A stretch of 34,174 nt of DNA, from assembly GCF_004349195.1 (NCBI RefSeq), contig NZ_SMLG01000017.1:1-34174 (forward strand), given 5' to 3'. How positions within the stretch are numbered: the stretch's first letter is position 1; each line of letters starts with the position of its first letter. Below are positions 15,111-25,506 of the stretch, one piece after another. A model generated the notes under the pieces. The model was not told the DNA's origin. It saw nothing but the letters and a program-made list of their open reading frames with translations, and did not search any database. The stretch comes from Flavobacterium rhamnosiphilum (lineage in GTDB: Bacteria > Bacteroidota > Bacteroidia > Flavobacteriales > Flavobacteriaceae). The translations under genes and the position numbers were made by a program.

Positions 15111-16358
15111 TTACTGATTTTTATTTGCTACAAATTCAAGGTAGTCACTCATTTTACTATACACTTTTTCTGATAAAAAATTTTCCTCAAAATATATACG
15201 TGAATTTTGCTTTTTCAGATTACTATCATCTGGATTTCTAATAATACTATTAATAATTTCAATGAATTCATCTGCATTATTTACAAAATAGCCACAATTA
15301 TTAACTTCTACCATTTTTTGGACAACACCCTTTAGAGAGGTCACAACCGGTAAACCTTGAGACATATATTCTGGAACTTTATTTGGAATACTCTTCATAA
15401 AATCCTCCCTATTAATATAAGGTATAAATCCTAATGTAGATCTTGAAAGTAGAGTATGAATTTGACATCCATCCATCCATCCCATTAATTTTATTGAATC
15501 TAAATCAATCGTTTGTTCTTTTAACCTTTCAAATAACGGCCCTACACCACAAACAAAAATTTTAGAATTAAGCTTGTTTTCCTTTATCTTTTTTGCAATA
15601 TTTACTATTAAGTTTAAGTCTAGAACTTCTCCCACATAACTTACAATTGCTATATTCAAATTATTATCACTTAAACCATTTCTGTCCCAGAAATTATTTG
15701 ATTCTTTTAAATGAGCTTCTGAATAATTTTTCCTTTCGTAACCGAAGGGAAAAGCTTGATCATATTTATCTAAACTTCTTTTAGCATGAATAGCTCCCCA
15801 AGAAACAAATTCATCTGTCATCCCTGTTATTCCGATAGCATTTTTAAATGCCTTATTTGTTTTGTAATACAGTGGAGCCAATAAAGTTTTCCCTAGAAAC
15901 TTTAATTTTTCTGGAAGTACCTCCGAAAAGATGTCAGGCCACATATCCCTTACATCCAATATTACAGGAACGTTATTATTCTTTCCAAATACAGCAGCTT
16001 CATAAGAAAGAGAAATAATTGGAAAAGAAGAAATAATAACATCTGGTGTTTTTTCATTTTTTGCGAATTTTTTAAATAATTTGCCTAGTATAAAATGATC
16101 ATATAACCTTTTTAAAGATATATTCTTTTGGTATCCTGAACCGTGAAGAAATCTAATTTTATAATTGTCTTTTATAAAAATAGTTTTATTTTCTGTATAT
16201 CTATGTTTTTTTAAATAATGATCAAAGGTTGAAGTCCACCAAACAACTTCATGTCCTCTTTCACTTAAATAATCAGCTAAAATTCCACATCTAAAAATCC
16301 TAACATTTTCTCCATCTGTTGGTAGATTTTCACCTACATTAACTATCCAAACTTTCAT
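15111..16358 (-). CDS. GT4 glycosyltransferase (WbuB-like)
   Basis: The 415-residue GT-B protein begins with MKVWIVNVGENLPTDGENVR and has a WbuB-type N-terminal domain (ILADYLSERGHEVVWWTS). The C-terminal donor domain includes VGEVLDLN (about 240), GVGPLFERL, LMGWMD and a donor-site stretch SIPNKVPEYMSQGLPVVT. It is cytosolic or peripheral at the inner membrane and adds one sugar to the lipid-linked repeat unit. WbuB itself uses N-acetyl-fucosamine; the sugar here is not predictable. It overlaps the next glycosyltransferase gene by 4 bases (ATGA). Confidence 0.92.
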   Translation of the reverse strand: MKVWIVNVGENLPTDGENVRIFRCGILADYLSERGHEVVWWTSTFDHYLKKHRYTENKTIFIKDNYKIRFLHGSGYQKNISLKRLYDHFILGKLFKKFAKNEKTPDVIISSFPIISLSYEAAVFGKNNNVPVILDVRDMWPDIFSEVLPEKLKFLGKTLLAPLYYKTNKAFKNAIGITGMTDEFVSWGAIHAKRSLDKYDQAFPFGYERKNYSEAHLKESNNFWDRNGLSDNNLNIAIVSYVGEVLDLNLIVNIAKKIKENKLNSKIFVCGVGPLFERLKEQTIDLDSIKLMGWMDGCQIHTLLSRSTLGFIPYINREDFMKSIPNKVPEYMSQGLPVVTSLKGVVQKMVEVNNCGYFVNNADEFIEIINSIIRNPDDSNLKKQNSRIYFEENFLSEKVYSKMSDYLEFVANKNQ

Positions 16359-17368
16359 TTTATATATTCTTTAGATTCATAAATAGTAATTATTTGATTT
16401 ACTATACCATCCATACTCATTGGCAGAGTCAATTTACTAAAATCCAATAAATTGTTATCTTTTATTCTTATAGCTTTGATAATTCCTTGACTCAGTTCAG
16501 AAGCCATAATTTCTTCATTTTTATTTTCTTCAACAACTGTACAACTTTCTTCCGATTGTGAAATATTTTTAAGATCACTTACATCTGTGCTTACAAATGG
16601 AATGTTAAGCGCTAGCCCTTCTTTAATTATATTAGGCCAACCTTCATGGGTTGAGGTAAGAAGTATTACATCACAACATGCAATAAAATCAGGAACATTC
16701 TCATGAGAAACTCCATTCATAAATTTTAGTTGCAGATTTGGCATTTCTTTCTGTGCCAATAAGAAAGCTTTTTGTGCTAGATCAAATCTTTTTAATGGAT
16801 TTTTTTCAGCAACTGATGAAAATAGAATCCATGGTGAATTATCATCGAATTTATCGATTTTATTTCTTTCCTCTTTTCTAATTTTTGGCGAAAATTTATT
16901 TAAATCAATCCCGTCCATTACAGAATCAATTTCAATTTTAAGGTTTGGGAATGATTGTCTAATTTCTGAAGCCATTTTATCTGACATTGTAATTATTCTA
17001 TTGTATTTGCATAGAGATAATTTGGTCATTAAAACTGCTAATCTTGTATGGACATAAGAAGAAACAGAATCACTTTTTTTACTTACATACCAATCAGAAC
17101 CTCTCAGAGTTAATATTTTAAATCCCTTTAAAAAAGCTGTTAATAGTCCACAACCTGAACCATATTGAGCATGAATAATGTCATATTCTTTTGTAACTTT
17201 TCTGAACCTTAAAACATTTGGAATTAAATTGAATGGAGTTATTTTACCCGTGTATAACTCATCAATCACAATACCTCTTGATTTTAATGCATCCATTAAT
17301 TGAAACATAAAAACCCCTGCATTTTTGTTTGCTTGTCGATCAAAACTGTGAATCCAAACTACTTTCAT
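16355..17368 (-). CDS. GT4 glycosyltransferase
   Basis: The 337-residue GT-B enzyme has an N-terminal acceptor domain with YDIIHAQYGSGCG (about 64-76) and LRGSDW. The C-terminal domain has LFSSVAEKNPLKRFDLA (about 190-206), and STHEGWPNIIKEGLALN holds the family's paired acidic residues. It probably adds one sugar, perhaps mannose, rhamnose or a uronic acid derivative, to the growing unit. The start codon overlaps the Wzy stop by one base (TAATG). Confidence 0.92.
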   Translation of the reverse strand: MKVVWIHSFDRQANKNAGVFMFQLMDALKSRGIVIDELYTGKITPFNLIPNVLRFRKVTKEYDIIHAQYGSGCGLLTAFLKGFKILTLRGSDWYVSKKSDSVSSYVHTRLAVLMTKLSLCKYNRIITMSDKMASEIRQSFPNLKIEIDSVMDGIDLNKFSPKIRKEERNKIDKFDDNSPWILFSSVAEKNPLKRFDLAQKAFLLAQKEMPNLQLKFMNGVSHENVPDFIACCDVILLTSTHEGWPNIIKEGLALNIPFVSTDVSDLKNISQSEESCTVVEENKNEEIMASELSQGIIKAIRIKDNNLLDFSKLTLPMSMDGIVNQIITIYESKEYIK

Positions 17369-18789
17369 TATTTTTTAATTTTACTAAATATTATTGCTAA
17401 TATTATTACCACGGTACTTATCAAAGAAGCTTTTATAGCACCAATATACCCTCCCCTAACAACTGACAATACTGCTTTATCAAAGACTTGAGAATATAAC
17501 AAAACGTATATCGGGCTTAAAACCAAATAAGGTGCTATATATCTGTAAAATTTAACGAGATATTTGCTAAACAAAAATGACGTTAAGAAAACGCCTATAT
17601 TACCAAAAGCCCAGTATCCTTCAAGCAAACAATATTGCCCCATGCCTCCCCCCATATTATGTATTTGTGGGTAAAAAGTCATTACAAATTGTTCTGATAC
17701 AGGATGGGGCCTATCGGGATAGAAAGCAAGTGGTATATATACCAATATTTCATCTAAAATTGTTTTTCCGTAACTAAAATCAACCTCGCCCCTTTGAATT
17801 CCTAACATCAATCTCATAAAATTGGTACTTGTCTCTAATTCACCACTATTTTCAATGGATAAAAAAGAAAAACCTTGATTACTTATTAAATCCATTATCA
17901 TTTTAATCATTTCTAAAGGATCTGATGTACTCCTAAGAAATGCTAATAAATTAATAATAAAATAGGCTAACCCACCTAATAACAAATAAAAAAGAACTCT
18001 TGGTATTGAAAGTTTAAATCGACTATACTGATAATGATATAAAAAAAGCATAGGTAATACGGCATTTACTAAACTACTCCTAAAACCAGATAAAATGGCA
18101 GTCAATAAACAAAAAATATAAGGAATAAGAAAAAAGTATTTTTTAATTTTTAAATTTTTAAATTTTAAAAAATAATAAAAGCAGAAAAAATTAATAATTA
18201 GAACTGGAGAGTCAACTAAAAAAACTTCATACAGACCACTCCCTGTAGATTCTCGTCTTTCAAGCCTATAGGAAAGTGCTCTATCAGCATAAGATTCTAT
18301 AGAAAAAATATTATACTTTTTTAAAATTTCTGAAAAATTGATTACCAACGCAAAAAAAACGAAAACTTTTAAAATAGTATATATTTTCTCTTCGTTAATT
18401 TTCTTTAATGGTAATTTTAAATCATTAAAATTACTTTTTGCAAATGCTAAAAATCCAAAGCATAAGCCTGTTAATCCCAACAAACAAGAAAAAATAAATT
18501 TATCCACAATATCAAGTGGAATTGCAGTTCCTTGACTATCTGCCCCTTTAAGCTCAATTACTAAAATACCAGATAAACTATACAAATAATAAAGAACTAA
18601 CAACAAATATTTAGGATAAAAAATATCATTAGGTTTATATTTTTTAAAGGGAAATAGTTCAAAAATAGATATTATAACTACGTATGAAATCGAAAAAATA
18701 CGCCCCCTCTCTGAAAGACTAGCAATAAAAAAAATCCCTATAAATAACAATATCAGTATAGATACTATATTTTTCAGCTTAGCTAACAT
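17368..18789 (-). CDS. wzy: O-antigen/capsule repeat-unit polymerase (Wzy-like)
   Basis: The 473-residue protein is almost wholly hydrophobic with about a dozen membrane segments. A periplasmic loop near residues 310-380 contains GEVDFSYGKTILDEILVYIP and DRPHP, and LSGFRSSLVN (about 236-245) precedes another segment. Size, topology and position next to a flippase match Wzy polymerases, which join lipid-linked units in the periplasm. Sequence conservation in this family is low, so the call rests on topology and context. The start overlaps the flippase stop by 7 bases. Confidence 0.87.
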   Translation of the reverse strand: MLAKLKNIVSILILLFIGIFFIASLSERGRIFSISYVVIISIFELFPFKKYKPNDIFYPKYLLLVLYYLYSLSGILVIELKGADSQGTAIPLDIVDKFIFSCLLGLTGLCFGFLAFAKSNFNDLKLPLKKINEEKIYTILKVFVFFALVINFSEILKKYNIFSIESYADRALSYRLERRESTGSGLYEVFLVDSPVLIINFFCFYYFLKFKNLKIKKYFFLIPYIFCLLTAILSGFRSSLVNAVLPMLFLYHYQYSRFKLSIPRVLFYLLLGGLAYFIINLLAFLRSTSDPLEMIKMIMDLISNQGFSFLSIENSGELETSTNFMRLMLGIQRGEVDFSYGKTILDEILVYIPLAFYPDRPHPVSEQFVMTFYPQIHNMGGGMGQYCLLEGYWAFGNIGVFLTSFLFSKYLVKFYRYIAPYLVLSPIYVLLYSQVFDKAVLSVVRGGYIGAIKASLISTVVIILAIIFSKIKK

Positions 18790-20048
18790 TTCACTTTTTT
18801 GAAGATTTTCATATAAGAAACATAAGTTGAAAAACCTAAATAAGTATATCCAAATAGTACACTAATCAAAAGACCATTTTCATAGCTATCCAAAATAAAA
18901 TGTAAAACCCCAAAAACAAATAATGAAATAATACAATTAAAAGAATTCAATGGATATTTATACCATGCATCTATTACGCTTCTTAGCAATGAATATACTG
19001 AATAAGGCAAAACGGCGAAACAAATAAATCTAATGTATTTTGACAAAATTATGGGTTTATTCGAATGAAAAATAGATGATGAAATAAAATCTGCCAGAAA
19101 AAACAATACTACACATGTAACCAAAATCAATGGTAGTATTATTATTGCACTTTGCTTAATGATTTTTTGGGCCTTTTCAAAATCTTTCTCAATATTCATC
19201 GCAATAGAGACTTTCGGCAACATTATAAAATTAATTGGGGACATTACGGCTAGAATTAATCCAAAAATAGTCATCGCATAAGCCATTTGGCCACCCATTG
19301 CAATTCCTAATGCCGAAGTAGTTAATATAACTGGCAATGAGGTAAGTCCTTCTAAGGCGAAATCTCCAGGAACTCTTAATAAACCATATGACATAATTTT
19401 TTTAAACTTTAAAAACTCATTAATTTTTATTCTTTTAATCTGTAAAAAAAAATTAGAAGTAGAAAAAAGAAAAGAAAAAGATATTAAGACTATCGATAAA
19501 GACGATACAACAATATAAATATAAATATCTCTCAATATCAATACGAACAAAATTTGCAATAAAGAAATTATTATTAATAGTAAATTTGCCTTATTAACTA
19601 CATATATCCCCCTAAAATAACTATATATAGTACTATTGATAATCCCTGAAAAAATTATAGCAAATAGACATAATATATCTTTTAAAAGAAAATCCTTCCC
19701 AATAAGAATTTGTCCAAAATATTCTGGAAAAAATAAAAATAAAAACAGAGCTATAGTGGTTATAAAAATTGAAAAAACAAATCCAATAAAGAAAATCAAA
19801 AGTGCTTTTTCTTTATCGTTTTCCAAAACAAATTTTGGAATTGCCACCCCCATACCCCCAATCAAAATTACTAAAAGTAAAGATGACGTTTTTTTATAAA
19901 CTGCAAATATTTCAGAATCTACACTTGTCATAAATATTGGCAAGAAATAATATATTAACATATTACCAACACCCACTAATGTAAAACTAAGAAAAGTCAA
20001 AGCATAGTCTTTGAATAAACTTGTATCTATTTTATTTAAAAACTTCAA
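18783..20048 (-). CDS. wzx: Repeat-unit flippase (Wzx-like)
   Basis: The 421-residue polytopic protein has about 12-14 membrane segments in the manner of MATE-like polysaccharide flippases. It would move undecaprenyl-linked units across the inner membrane for Wzy. The start codon is TTG; a later ATG would cut into the first membrane segment (around ALTFLSFTLVGVGNMLIYYF), and no in-frame ATG lies earlier, so I keep TTG. The 168-base gap upstream separates it from the beta-helix gene; I see no clear TAnnTTTG there. Base composition is very AT-rich, like the following genes. Confidence 0.9.
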   Translation of the reverse strand: MKFLNKIDTSLFKDYALTFLSFTLVGVGNMLIYYFLPIFMTSVDSEIFAVYKKTSSLLLVILIGGMGVAIPKFVLENDKEKALLIFFIGFVFSIFITTIALFLFLFFPEYFGQILIGKDFLLKDILCLFAIIFSGIINSTIYSYFRGIYVVNKANLLLIIISLLQILFVLILRDIYIYIVVSSLSIVLISFSFLFSTSNFFLQIKRIKINEFLKFKKIMSYGLLRVPGDFALEGLTSLPVILTTSALGIAMGGQMAYAMTIFGLILAVMSPINFIMLPKVSIAMNIEKDFEKAQKIIKQSAIIILPLILVTCVVLFFLADFISSSIFHSNKPIILSKYIRFICFAVLPYSVYSLLRSVIDAWYKYPLNSFNCIISLFVFGVLHFILDSYENGLLISVLFGYTYLGFSTYVSYMKIFKKVKC

Positions 20049-20216
20049 TTTTTTTTTATTTTAATTTAATGATTTGAATCTGAAACCACTTCCCAAAATA
20101 AGGCCACTTCCGCAGTTACTTCTATTTATTGTAATCCAAAGTCTAATGAGAAAACCACTTAGTCTTTCTGGCAAGCTTAATAATACAAGTTGAAACTTGA
20201 ACATATTACAAGTGAT

Positions 20217-21548
20217 TTACCTTATCATTTTCCATATTACGCCTGTACAAAGGACTAAACAAAATAAAAACACAGGTAATTTATTGGTAGATAAAAACCC
20301 TTTAATACTTAAAGGATTTATATTACTTGTAAAATATTGATTTTTCATATTTAACTCAATTTCATTTCCTTTTTCCTTAAAATTATCTTTAGTATTAGCC
20401 CAAACTCTAATTGCATATTTACAATTAGGGTTTTTAATTAAGATATTATCAATAACCTCTGTTCCTTCGTTATTCCCTTTATAATTACAGTCATCATACA
20501 CCCCCAAGGCACATAAGGTTAAATCTTTACGATTCCAATTTGTATTAGAAATTTCATTTTCTCGAATTTTAGTAAAGTGAGCTCCCCAAGTAGCAATACC
20601 CGCATTAGTACAACTATCAATCTTATTACCAATAATTTGGTTATTCAGACATTTGCTCATAGGAATATGAACTGTATCTCCAGACAATACTATTCCATAA
20701 GCGCCAGATTTTATTATTGTATTATTCTTAATGATATTATTATTACAGTTTTGGAATATTGTTATTGATCCATCAAATTCAAATTTATTAGTGCCACCGT
20801 AAATATAATTTTGCTCTAATAAATTATTTTGTGTAGGCTTTTGATAATAATAACTATACAAAGATATAGCTCCACATTCATAATTATATATATTATTCCC
20901 TTTTACATGGGCATTTTGAGTACCAGCACTTAAATATATCGCATGTCTACTATCTCCCTTATTAGCTCTAAAAGTATTATTGAAGATTTTAACTTTTTTT
21001 GAGTCCTTAGTATGAATAGCATACCCTGATCCGCTTACAGTTCCTTTTATATTATTAAAAAGATTATTGACCAAAGACATATTATCACATTCCGAATAAC
21101 AAAACACTCCTAAACTAAATCCAGAATTGAACTTATCACCACTTAATTTTGAATTTTCTAGTGAAAAAGAATTCACGTTTTTCAACCAAAAAGCGATTTG
21201 CTTCTTATTCTCTTTCGATGTTCCTAAAATTGTTAAATCTCTTAAGACTATGTTTTTCTTATTACAACCATAAAATAATGTATCTAGACTCTCATCACAA
21301 ATCAGCGTAGCATTATTACCATGAATAACCTTGTTTGAATTAAGAAATAATTTATTTTTAACCCTATACACTTTATTTTTGGTTAAAAAGCAATCTCTAT
21401 ACTTACTCCTAAATAAAGCATTAAGAGCTTTTGAATCATCAGTTTTTCCATCTCCCTTTGCACCAAAACTTTCAACCATTATTTTTTGCGCATTACTATA
21501 AACGCAGAAGAATAAAATAAAAAAAAGTGTACTAATTTTAAATTTCAT
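20217..21548 (-). CDS. Secreted right-handed parallel beta-helix protein, possible uronan lyase or epimerase
   Basis: The 443-residue protein has a signal peptide (basic MKFK, then a hydrophobic stretch ending VYSNAQ at about residue 21) and a pectate-lyase-type N-terminal strand, FGAKGDGKTDD (about 29-39). A long ladder of short strands rich in NNxI/NNII follows. The C-terminal 20 residues (VFLFCLVLCTGVIW) look like a membrane anchor, which is unusual for this fold. Such proteins include polysaccharide lyases and C5-epimerases such as AlgG. I chose the ATG at 21548, since the longer reading frame starts with TTG; the chosen start overlaps the wbpB stop by 11 bases. The link to uronic-acid genes suggests action on the polymer, but catalytic residues are not identifiable by eye. 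Confidence 0.82.
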   Translation of the reverse strand: MKFKISTLFFILFFCVYSNAQKIMVESFGAKGDGKTDDSKALNALFRSKYRDCFLTKNKVYRVKNKLFLNSNKVIHGNNATLICDESLDTLFYGCNKKNIVLRDLTILGTSKENKKQIAFWLKNVNSFSLENSKLSGDKFNSGFSLGVFCYSECDNMSLVNNLFNNIKGTVSGSGYAIHTKDSKKVKIFNNTFRANKGDSRHAIYLSAGTQNAHVKGNNIYNYECGAISLYSYYYQKPTQNNLLEQNYIYGGTNKFEFDGSITIFQNCNNNIIKNNTIIKSGAYGIVLSGDTVHIPMSKCLNNQIIGNKIDSCTNAGIATWGAHFTKIRENEISNTNWNRKDLTLCALGVYDDCNYKGNNEGTEVIDNILIKNPNCKYAIRVWANTKDNFKEKGNEIELNMKNQYFTSNINPLSIKGFLSTNKLPVFLFCLVLCTGVIWKMIR

Positions 21549-22566
21549 AAATTCTTTCAATAATATCCACCACTTTCATACCCTCTAAGGCATTTGTGGA
21601 GATACTATCCGTACCCGCTATTACATTTGAAATATTCTCATACACATAATGGTGATTAGCAGCAGATCCCTTGTATTGCCCGTAATCATTTGGCGGATTA
21701 CTTTCGGCAAGAATCGGCATAACATAATCTTTGATATGACAATATTCTACTTCATTCATATACTGTCCTCCTACTTTAACCGATCCATTTTCTGCAACAA
21801 TAGTAATAGAACTTTCTAAATTTTTATCCCAAACTGCTGTTGAGTAATTCAAATTTCCGATTCCCCCTTCTACAAAATCAAAAGTTACAAATCCTGAATC
21901 TTCAAAGTCCGTACTGTTTTCATGTGTAAAATCATTCAATCTTGCGTTGATATTTGTTACATCCCCAAAATACCAATACATCAAGTCGATAAAATGTGAA
22001 AATTGAGTAAACAAAGTACCCCCATCTAATTCTTTTGTACCGTGCCAAGAAGTTGGTTTTCCTGATTTACTATCTGGTTTATAATAGCGATCGTCCCGAT
22101 TCCAATAACAATTAATTTGAACCATAAAAACTTTACCTAAAACACCAGCTTCCAATATATCTTTTAACCACACTGAAGGCGGTGAATACCTATTTTGCAT
22201 TACACAAAATACCTGTTTGTGTTTTTGAAGAGCCTTAAAAATAATATGCTCGCAACCTGCTTTAGTTAGTGCCATAGGTTTTTCAACTACCACGTGCCAA
22301 TTATTATCTAAAACCTGTAAGGCTTGCTTTTCATGATACCCATTAGGAGTTGCAATTGCAACAGCATCAACTTTAATTCCTGATTGAATTAAAGCTTCTA
22401 AAGAGTCAAAAAACTTTGCTTGCGAATAATCTTCTAGTCCTAAATCTTCTCTTTTTCTGATATCACAAAGAGCTACCAATTCAAAATCGGAGTTCCCTAG
22501 AATCATGCTTGCATGTCTTTTCCCAATATGGCCACAGCCAATCACTGCAAATTTTATTTTACTCAT
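21538..22566 (-). CDS. wbpB: Gfo/Idh/MocA oxidoreductase, UDP-GlcNAcA 3-dehydrogenase (WbpB/WlbA-like)
   Basis: The 342-residue protein starts with the NAD motif VIGCGHIGKRH (8-18). EKPMAL (about 95-100) contains the family lysine, and the C-terminal half has NRYSPPSVWLK, ELDGGTLFTQFSHFIDLMYW and related WlbA-like stretches. WbpB/WlbA oxidises C3 of UDP-N-acetylglucosaminuronic acid; characterised members regenerate NAD with 2-oxoglutarate, giving 2-hydroxyglutarate. It follows wbpD after 6 bases in the order wbpA, lhgO, wbpE, wbpD, wbpB. The neighbours make this assignment much firmer than the fold alone. Confidence 0.92.
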   Translation of the reverse strand: MSKIKFAVIGCGHIGKRHASMILGNSDFELVALCDIRKREDLGLEDYSQAKFFDSLEALIQSGIKVDAVAIATPNGYHEKQALQVLDNNWHVVVEKPMALTKAGCEHIIFKALQKHKQVFCVMQNRYSPPSVWLKDILEAGVLGKVFMVQINCYWNRDDRYYKPDSKSGKPTSWHGTKELDGGTLFTQFSHFIDLMYWYFGDVTNINARLNDFTHENSTDFEDSGFVTFDFVEGGIGNLNYSTAVWDKNLESSITIVAENGSVKVGGQYMNEVEYCHIKDYVMPILAESNPPNDYGQYKGSAANHHYVYENISNVIAGTDSISTNALEGMKVVDIIERIYEI

Positions 22567-22572
22567 CTTAAA

Positions 22573-23148
22573 TTAACTTATTTTGATTACAGAATTATTT
22601 TCCAATTTATATTCCTGTTTACTTTCATGGCAAACAGCAATAAATCCTTTATTAAAATCCAAACGATGTCCATACTCTCCAACCCAACCTATTTGTCTAG
22701 CAGGATTTCCTACAACCAGAGCATAAGGCGGTACATTTTTGGTCACAACTGCCCCCGCCCCTATAAAAGCATACTCGCCAATATCGTGTCCGCAAACTAT
22801 AGTAGCATTAGCTCCAATACTAGCACCTTTCCCCACATGTGTCTTAGCGTATTGATCCTTTCTAATAATTGCGCTACGTGGATTAATGATATTGGTAAAA
22901 ACCATCGATGGTCCTAAAAATACATCATCATCGCAGGTAACTCCTGTATAAATGGAAACATTATTTTGAACCTTCACATTATTCCCCAATATTACATCTG
23001 GTGAAACAACAACATTTTGTCCAATATTACACCTTTCTCCCATCGTACAGTTAGACATAATATGCGAAAAATGCCATATTTTACTACCTTCACCAATTGT
23101 ACAACTAGCATCCACAATTGCACTTTCATGCACAAAATAATTTTCCAT
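22573..23148 (-). CDS. wbpD: UDP-2-acetamido-3-amino-glucuronate N-acetyltransferase (WbpD/WlbB-like)
   Basis: The 191-residue left-handed beta-helix acetyltransferase shows hexapeptide repeats throughout ([43 protein letters not shown]). [16 protein letters not shown] near the end is typical of WbpD. It acetylates the 3-amino group made by WbpE, giving UDP-2,3-diacetamido-2,3-dideoxy-glucuronic acid. I chose the ATG at 23148 ([10 protein letters not shown]) because it begins 4 bases after the wbpE stop and matches family N-termini. A longer frame from 23190 would lie inside wbpE and add residues without hexapeptide character. Confidence 0.93.
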   Translation of the reverse strand: MENYFVHESAIVDASCTIGEGSKIWHFSHIMSNCTMGERCNIGQNVVVSPDVILGNNVKVQNNVSIYTGVTCDDDVFLGPSMVFTNIINPRSAIIRKDQYAKTHVGKGASIGANATIVCGHDIGEYAFIGAGAVVTKNVPPYALVVGNPARQIGWVGEYGHRLDFNKGFIAVCHESKQEYKLENNSVIKIS

Positions 23149-23152
23149 ATTA

Positions 23153-24286
23153 TTAACTATTAAAAAACAATTGTACTTGACTACAAACATACTCCATTGA
23201 CTCCAATTCCATTTCGGTATGAACAGGTAATGAAATCACTTCATCGCATAAAGATTCTGTAATTGGCAATTTAAAATTTGAGTCCACAAATTGCTGAAAT
23301 GCTTCTTGTCTATATAATGGAAGCGGATAATATATCATGCTGGGGATCCCTTTTTCCGAAAGAAATTTTTGCAATTCATTTCGTTTCCCATTTTTCACTT
23401 TCATAGTATATTGATGAAAAACATGAGTGCTATTAAACTGTCTTACTGGCACTTGTAACTCTTTAATATTTTCAAAAGCAGTATCATAATGCGATGCCAT
23501 TTGATTACGAGCCTGACTGTAATTATCTAAATACCTTAATTTAATATTAAGTATAGTGGCTTGCAATGTATCCAATCTCGAATTACAACCTAAAACCTTA
23601 TGATAATATTTTTTTTCTTGTCCGTGATTGGCAATCATCCTCATTTTTTTTGCCAATTCATCATCATTTGTCATTAATGCCCCCCCGTCTCCATAACACC
23701 CTAAGTTTTTGGAAGGAAAAAAAGAGGTACTTCCAATATGTCCTATAGTACCCGCTTTAGCAGTGCGTCCATCCGAAAAGGTATAAGTAGCCCCAATCGC
23801 TTGCGCATTGTCTTCAATAACAAACAAATTGTATTTATTAGCCAACTTCATAATCAGCTCCATATCACATGATTGCCCATACAAATGAACTGGTACAATT
23901 GCTTTAGTTTTTGGTGTAATTGCTTTTTCAATAATTTCCGCAGTAATATTAAAAGTGTTTTCATCAACTTCAACCATAACTGGAATTAAACCCAGTAATC
24001 CAATAACCTCTGCCGTTGCTACATAAGTAAACGAAGGACAGATTACTTCATCTCCTCTTTCAAGCCCTAAAGCCATCATTGCTATTTGCAAAGAGTCAGT
24101 ACCATTAGCACAAGGAATAACATGTTTTACATCTAAATATTTTTCTAATCCAGACTGAAATTCCTTAACTGATGGTCCGTTAATAAAAGCGGTACTTCCG
24201 ATACAATCAATTACTGCTTGATCAATTTCTTCTTTAATGTGGTGGTATTGTGTTTTTAAATCCACCATTTGAATAGGTTCCTTCAT
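23153..24286 (-). CDS. wbpE: UDP-2-acetamido-3-oxo-glucuronate aminotransferase (WbpE/WlbC-like)
   Basis: The 377-residue DegT-family PLP enzyme has Lys193 ([14 protein letters not shown]) as the cofactor lysine and EDNAQAIGA (159-167) for PLP contact. [16 protein letters not shown] at the N-terminus is characteristic of the WbpE branch. It transfers the amino group of glutamate to C3 of the WbpB product and releases 2-oxoglutarate, the oxidant that WbpB needs. It lies 5 bases after lhgO and 4 bases before wbpD, so all of these should be made from one message. Confidence 0.94.
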   Translation of the reverse strand: MKEPIQMVDLKTQYHHIKEEIDQAVIDCIGSTAFINGPSVKEFQSGLEKYLDVKHVIPCANGTDSLQIAMMALGLERGDEVICPSFTYVATAEVIGLLGLIPVMVEVDENTFNITAEIIEKAITPKTKAIVPVHLYGQSCDMELIMKLANKYNLFVIEDNAQAIGATYTFSDGRTAKAGTIGHIGSTSFFPSKNLGCYGDGGALMTNDDELAKKMRMIANHGQEKKYYHKVLGCNSRLDTLQATILNIKLRYLDNYSQARNQMASHYDTAFENIKELQVPVRQFNSTHVFHQYTMKVKNGKRNELQKFLSEKGIPSMIYYPLPLYRQEAFQQFVDSNFKLPITESLCDEVISLPVHTEMELESMEYVCSQVQLFFNS

Positions 24287-24291
24287 AAATC

Positions 24292-25491
24292 TTAATTATA
24301 TTTTTTTAATGCCAAAGTAGCTATACTCTCGCCTATTGCTAACGATGACGTAGCTGCTGGCGAAGGTGCATTACATACATTAATTACATTGTTATCTTCA
24401 AAAATCAAAAAATCATCAGAGAGATTTCCTCTACTATCACAGGCTTGTGCACGAACTCCTGCGTTACCTACCTCTAAATCCTCTTTTTGAATTTCTGGAA
24501 TTAATCTTTGCAATGCTTTTGTAAAAGCAGTTTTCGAATACGAACGATACATTTCGTACATACCATCTTTCCAATACTTTAAGGCCACTTTCTGAAAACC
24601 GGAATGACCCAAGGTTTCAAAAAGCTCTTTCCAATTAATCATTTTGTTAGTATATCCTTCTCTGGCAAAAGCCAATACTGCATTAGGTCCTGCTTCAACA
24701 CCGCCATGAACCATTCGCGTAAAATGAACTCCTAAAAAAGGAAAATTAGGATTAGGCACCGGATAAATTAAATTCTTAACTAAATATTCTTTTTCTTTTT
24801 TAATATTAAAATATTCTCCTCTAAAAGGCAAAATTTGAACATCAAGTGCTTCATTTGTCATTTTCGCAACCTTATCAGAGTACAATCCTGCGCAATTGAT
24901 AATCCATTTCGTTTCAAAACGATTGTTCTTCGTTTGTATTTCAGAACTATTTCCAATAGACCTGATTTCCTGTACCTTTTGCCCAAATAAAATTTCTCCA
25001 CCTAGCTGCACAAATAAATCAGCATATTTTCGCGAAACTTCTTTATAATCAATAATTCCTGTCTGGGGAACCCAAATTCCTTCTATCCCGGTACAATACG
25101 GCTCAATTTCTTTAATTTCTTGAGCGCTTATTTTTTTAATCCCCAAAAGTCCGTTGGCTATCCCTCTATCATAAATCTCTGCCATTATAGGCAATTCTTC
25201 TTTTTCGGTGGCTACAATTATTTTACCGCAAAGATCATATTTAATTTCATTTTCGTTACAAAATTGAATCAATTGATCATAGCCTCTTTTGCAATTTATG
25301 GCCTTTAAACTTCCAGGTTTATAATAAATCCCCGAATGTATCACTCCACTATTATGACCGGTCTGGTGCAAGGCAATTTTAGATTCTTTCTCTAAAACAA
25401 CGACTTTTAATTCAGGATTTTGCTTTTTTAGATGATATGCCGTTGAAAGTCCTACGATACCCCCTCCTATAATGATGAAATCTGTTTTCAA
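24292..25491 (-). CDS. lhgO: L-2-hydroxyglutarate oxidase (LhgO-like), FAD-dependent
   Basis: The 399-residue flavoprotein has the FAD-binding [13 protein letters not shown] (8-20), LEKE near residue 33, [16 protein letters not shown] (about 43-58), and a C-terminal [13 protein letters not shown] stretch; all are typical of LhgO/L2HGDH. The enzyme oxidises L-2-hydroxyglutarate to 2-oxoglutarate and passes electrons towards the membrane. The start codon is TTG, giving [11 protein letters not shown], in line with related proteins. It sits 15 bases after wbpA and 5 before wbpE, right inside the diacetamido-uronic acid operon. This suggests it recycles the 2-hydroxyglutarate made by WbpB; the enzyme family is clear, the recycling role is inferred. 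Confidence 0.92.
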   Translation of the reverse strand: MKTDFIIIGGGIVGLSTAYHLKKQNPELKVVVLEKESKIALHQTGHNSGVIHSGIYYKPGSLKAINCKRGYDQLIQFCNENEIKYDLCGKIIVATEKEELPIMAEIYDRGIANGLLGIKKISAQEIKEIEPYCTGIEGIWVPQTGIIDYKEVSRKYADLFVQLGGEILFGQKVQEIRSIGNSSEIQTKNNRFETKWIINCAGLYSDKVAKMTNEALDVQILPFRGEYFNIKKEKEYLVKNLIYPVPNPNFPFLGVHFTRMVHGGVEAGPNAVLAFAREGYTNKMINWKELFETLGHSGFQKVALKYWKDGMYEMYRSYSKTAFTKALQRLIPEIQKEDLEVGNAGVRAQACDSRGNLSDDFLIFEDNNVINVCNAPSPAATSSLAIGESIATLALKKYN

Positions 25492-25506
25492 ATCAATATC
25501 TTTAAA

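Noticed and set aside
20186..20199. CAAGTT/AACTTG hairpin downstream of the beta-helix gene
   Set aside because: Only 6 bp with a 2-base loop and no T-tract; too weak to call a terminator or operator.
23149..23190. Extended N-terminus for the WbpD-like acetyltransferase
   Set aside because: It lies within the wbpE coding region and lacks hexapeptide-type residues; the internal ATG is placed 4 bases after the wbpE stop.
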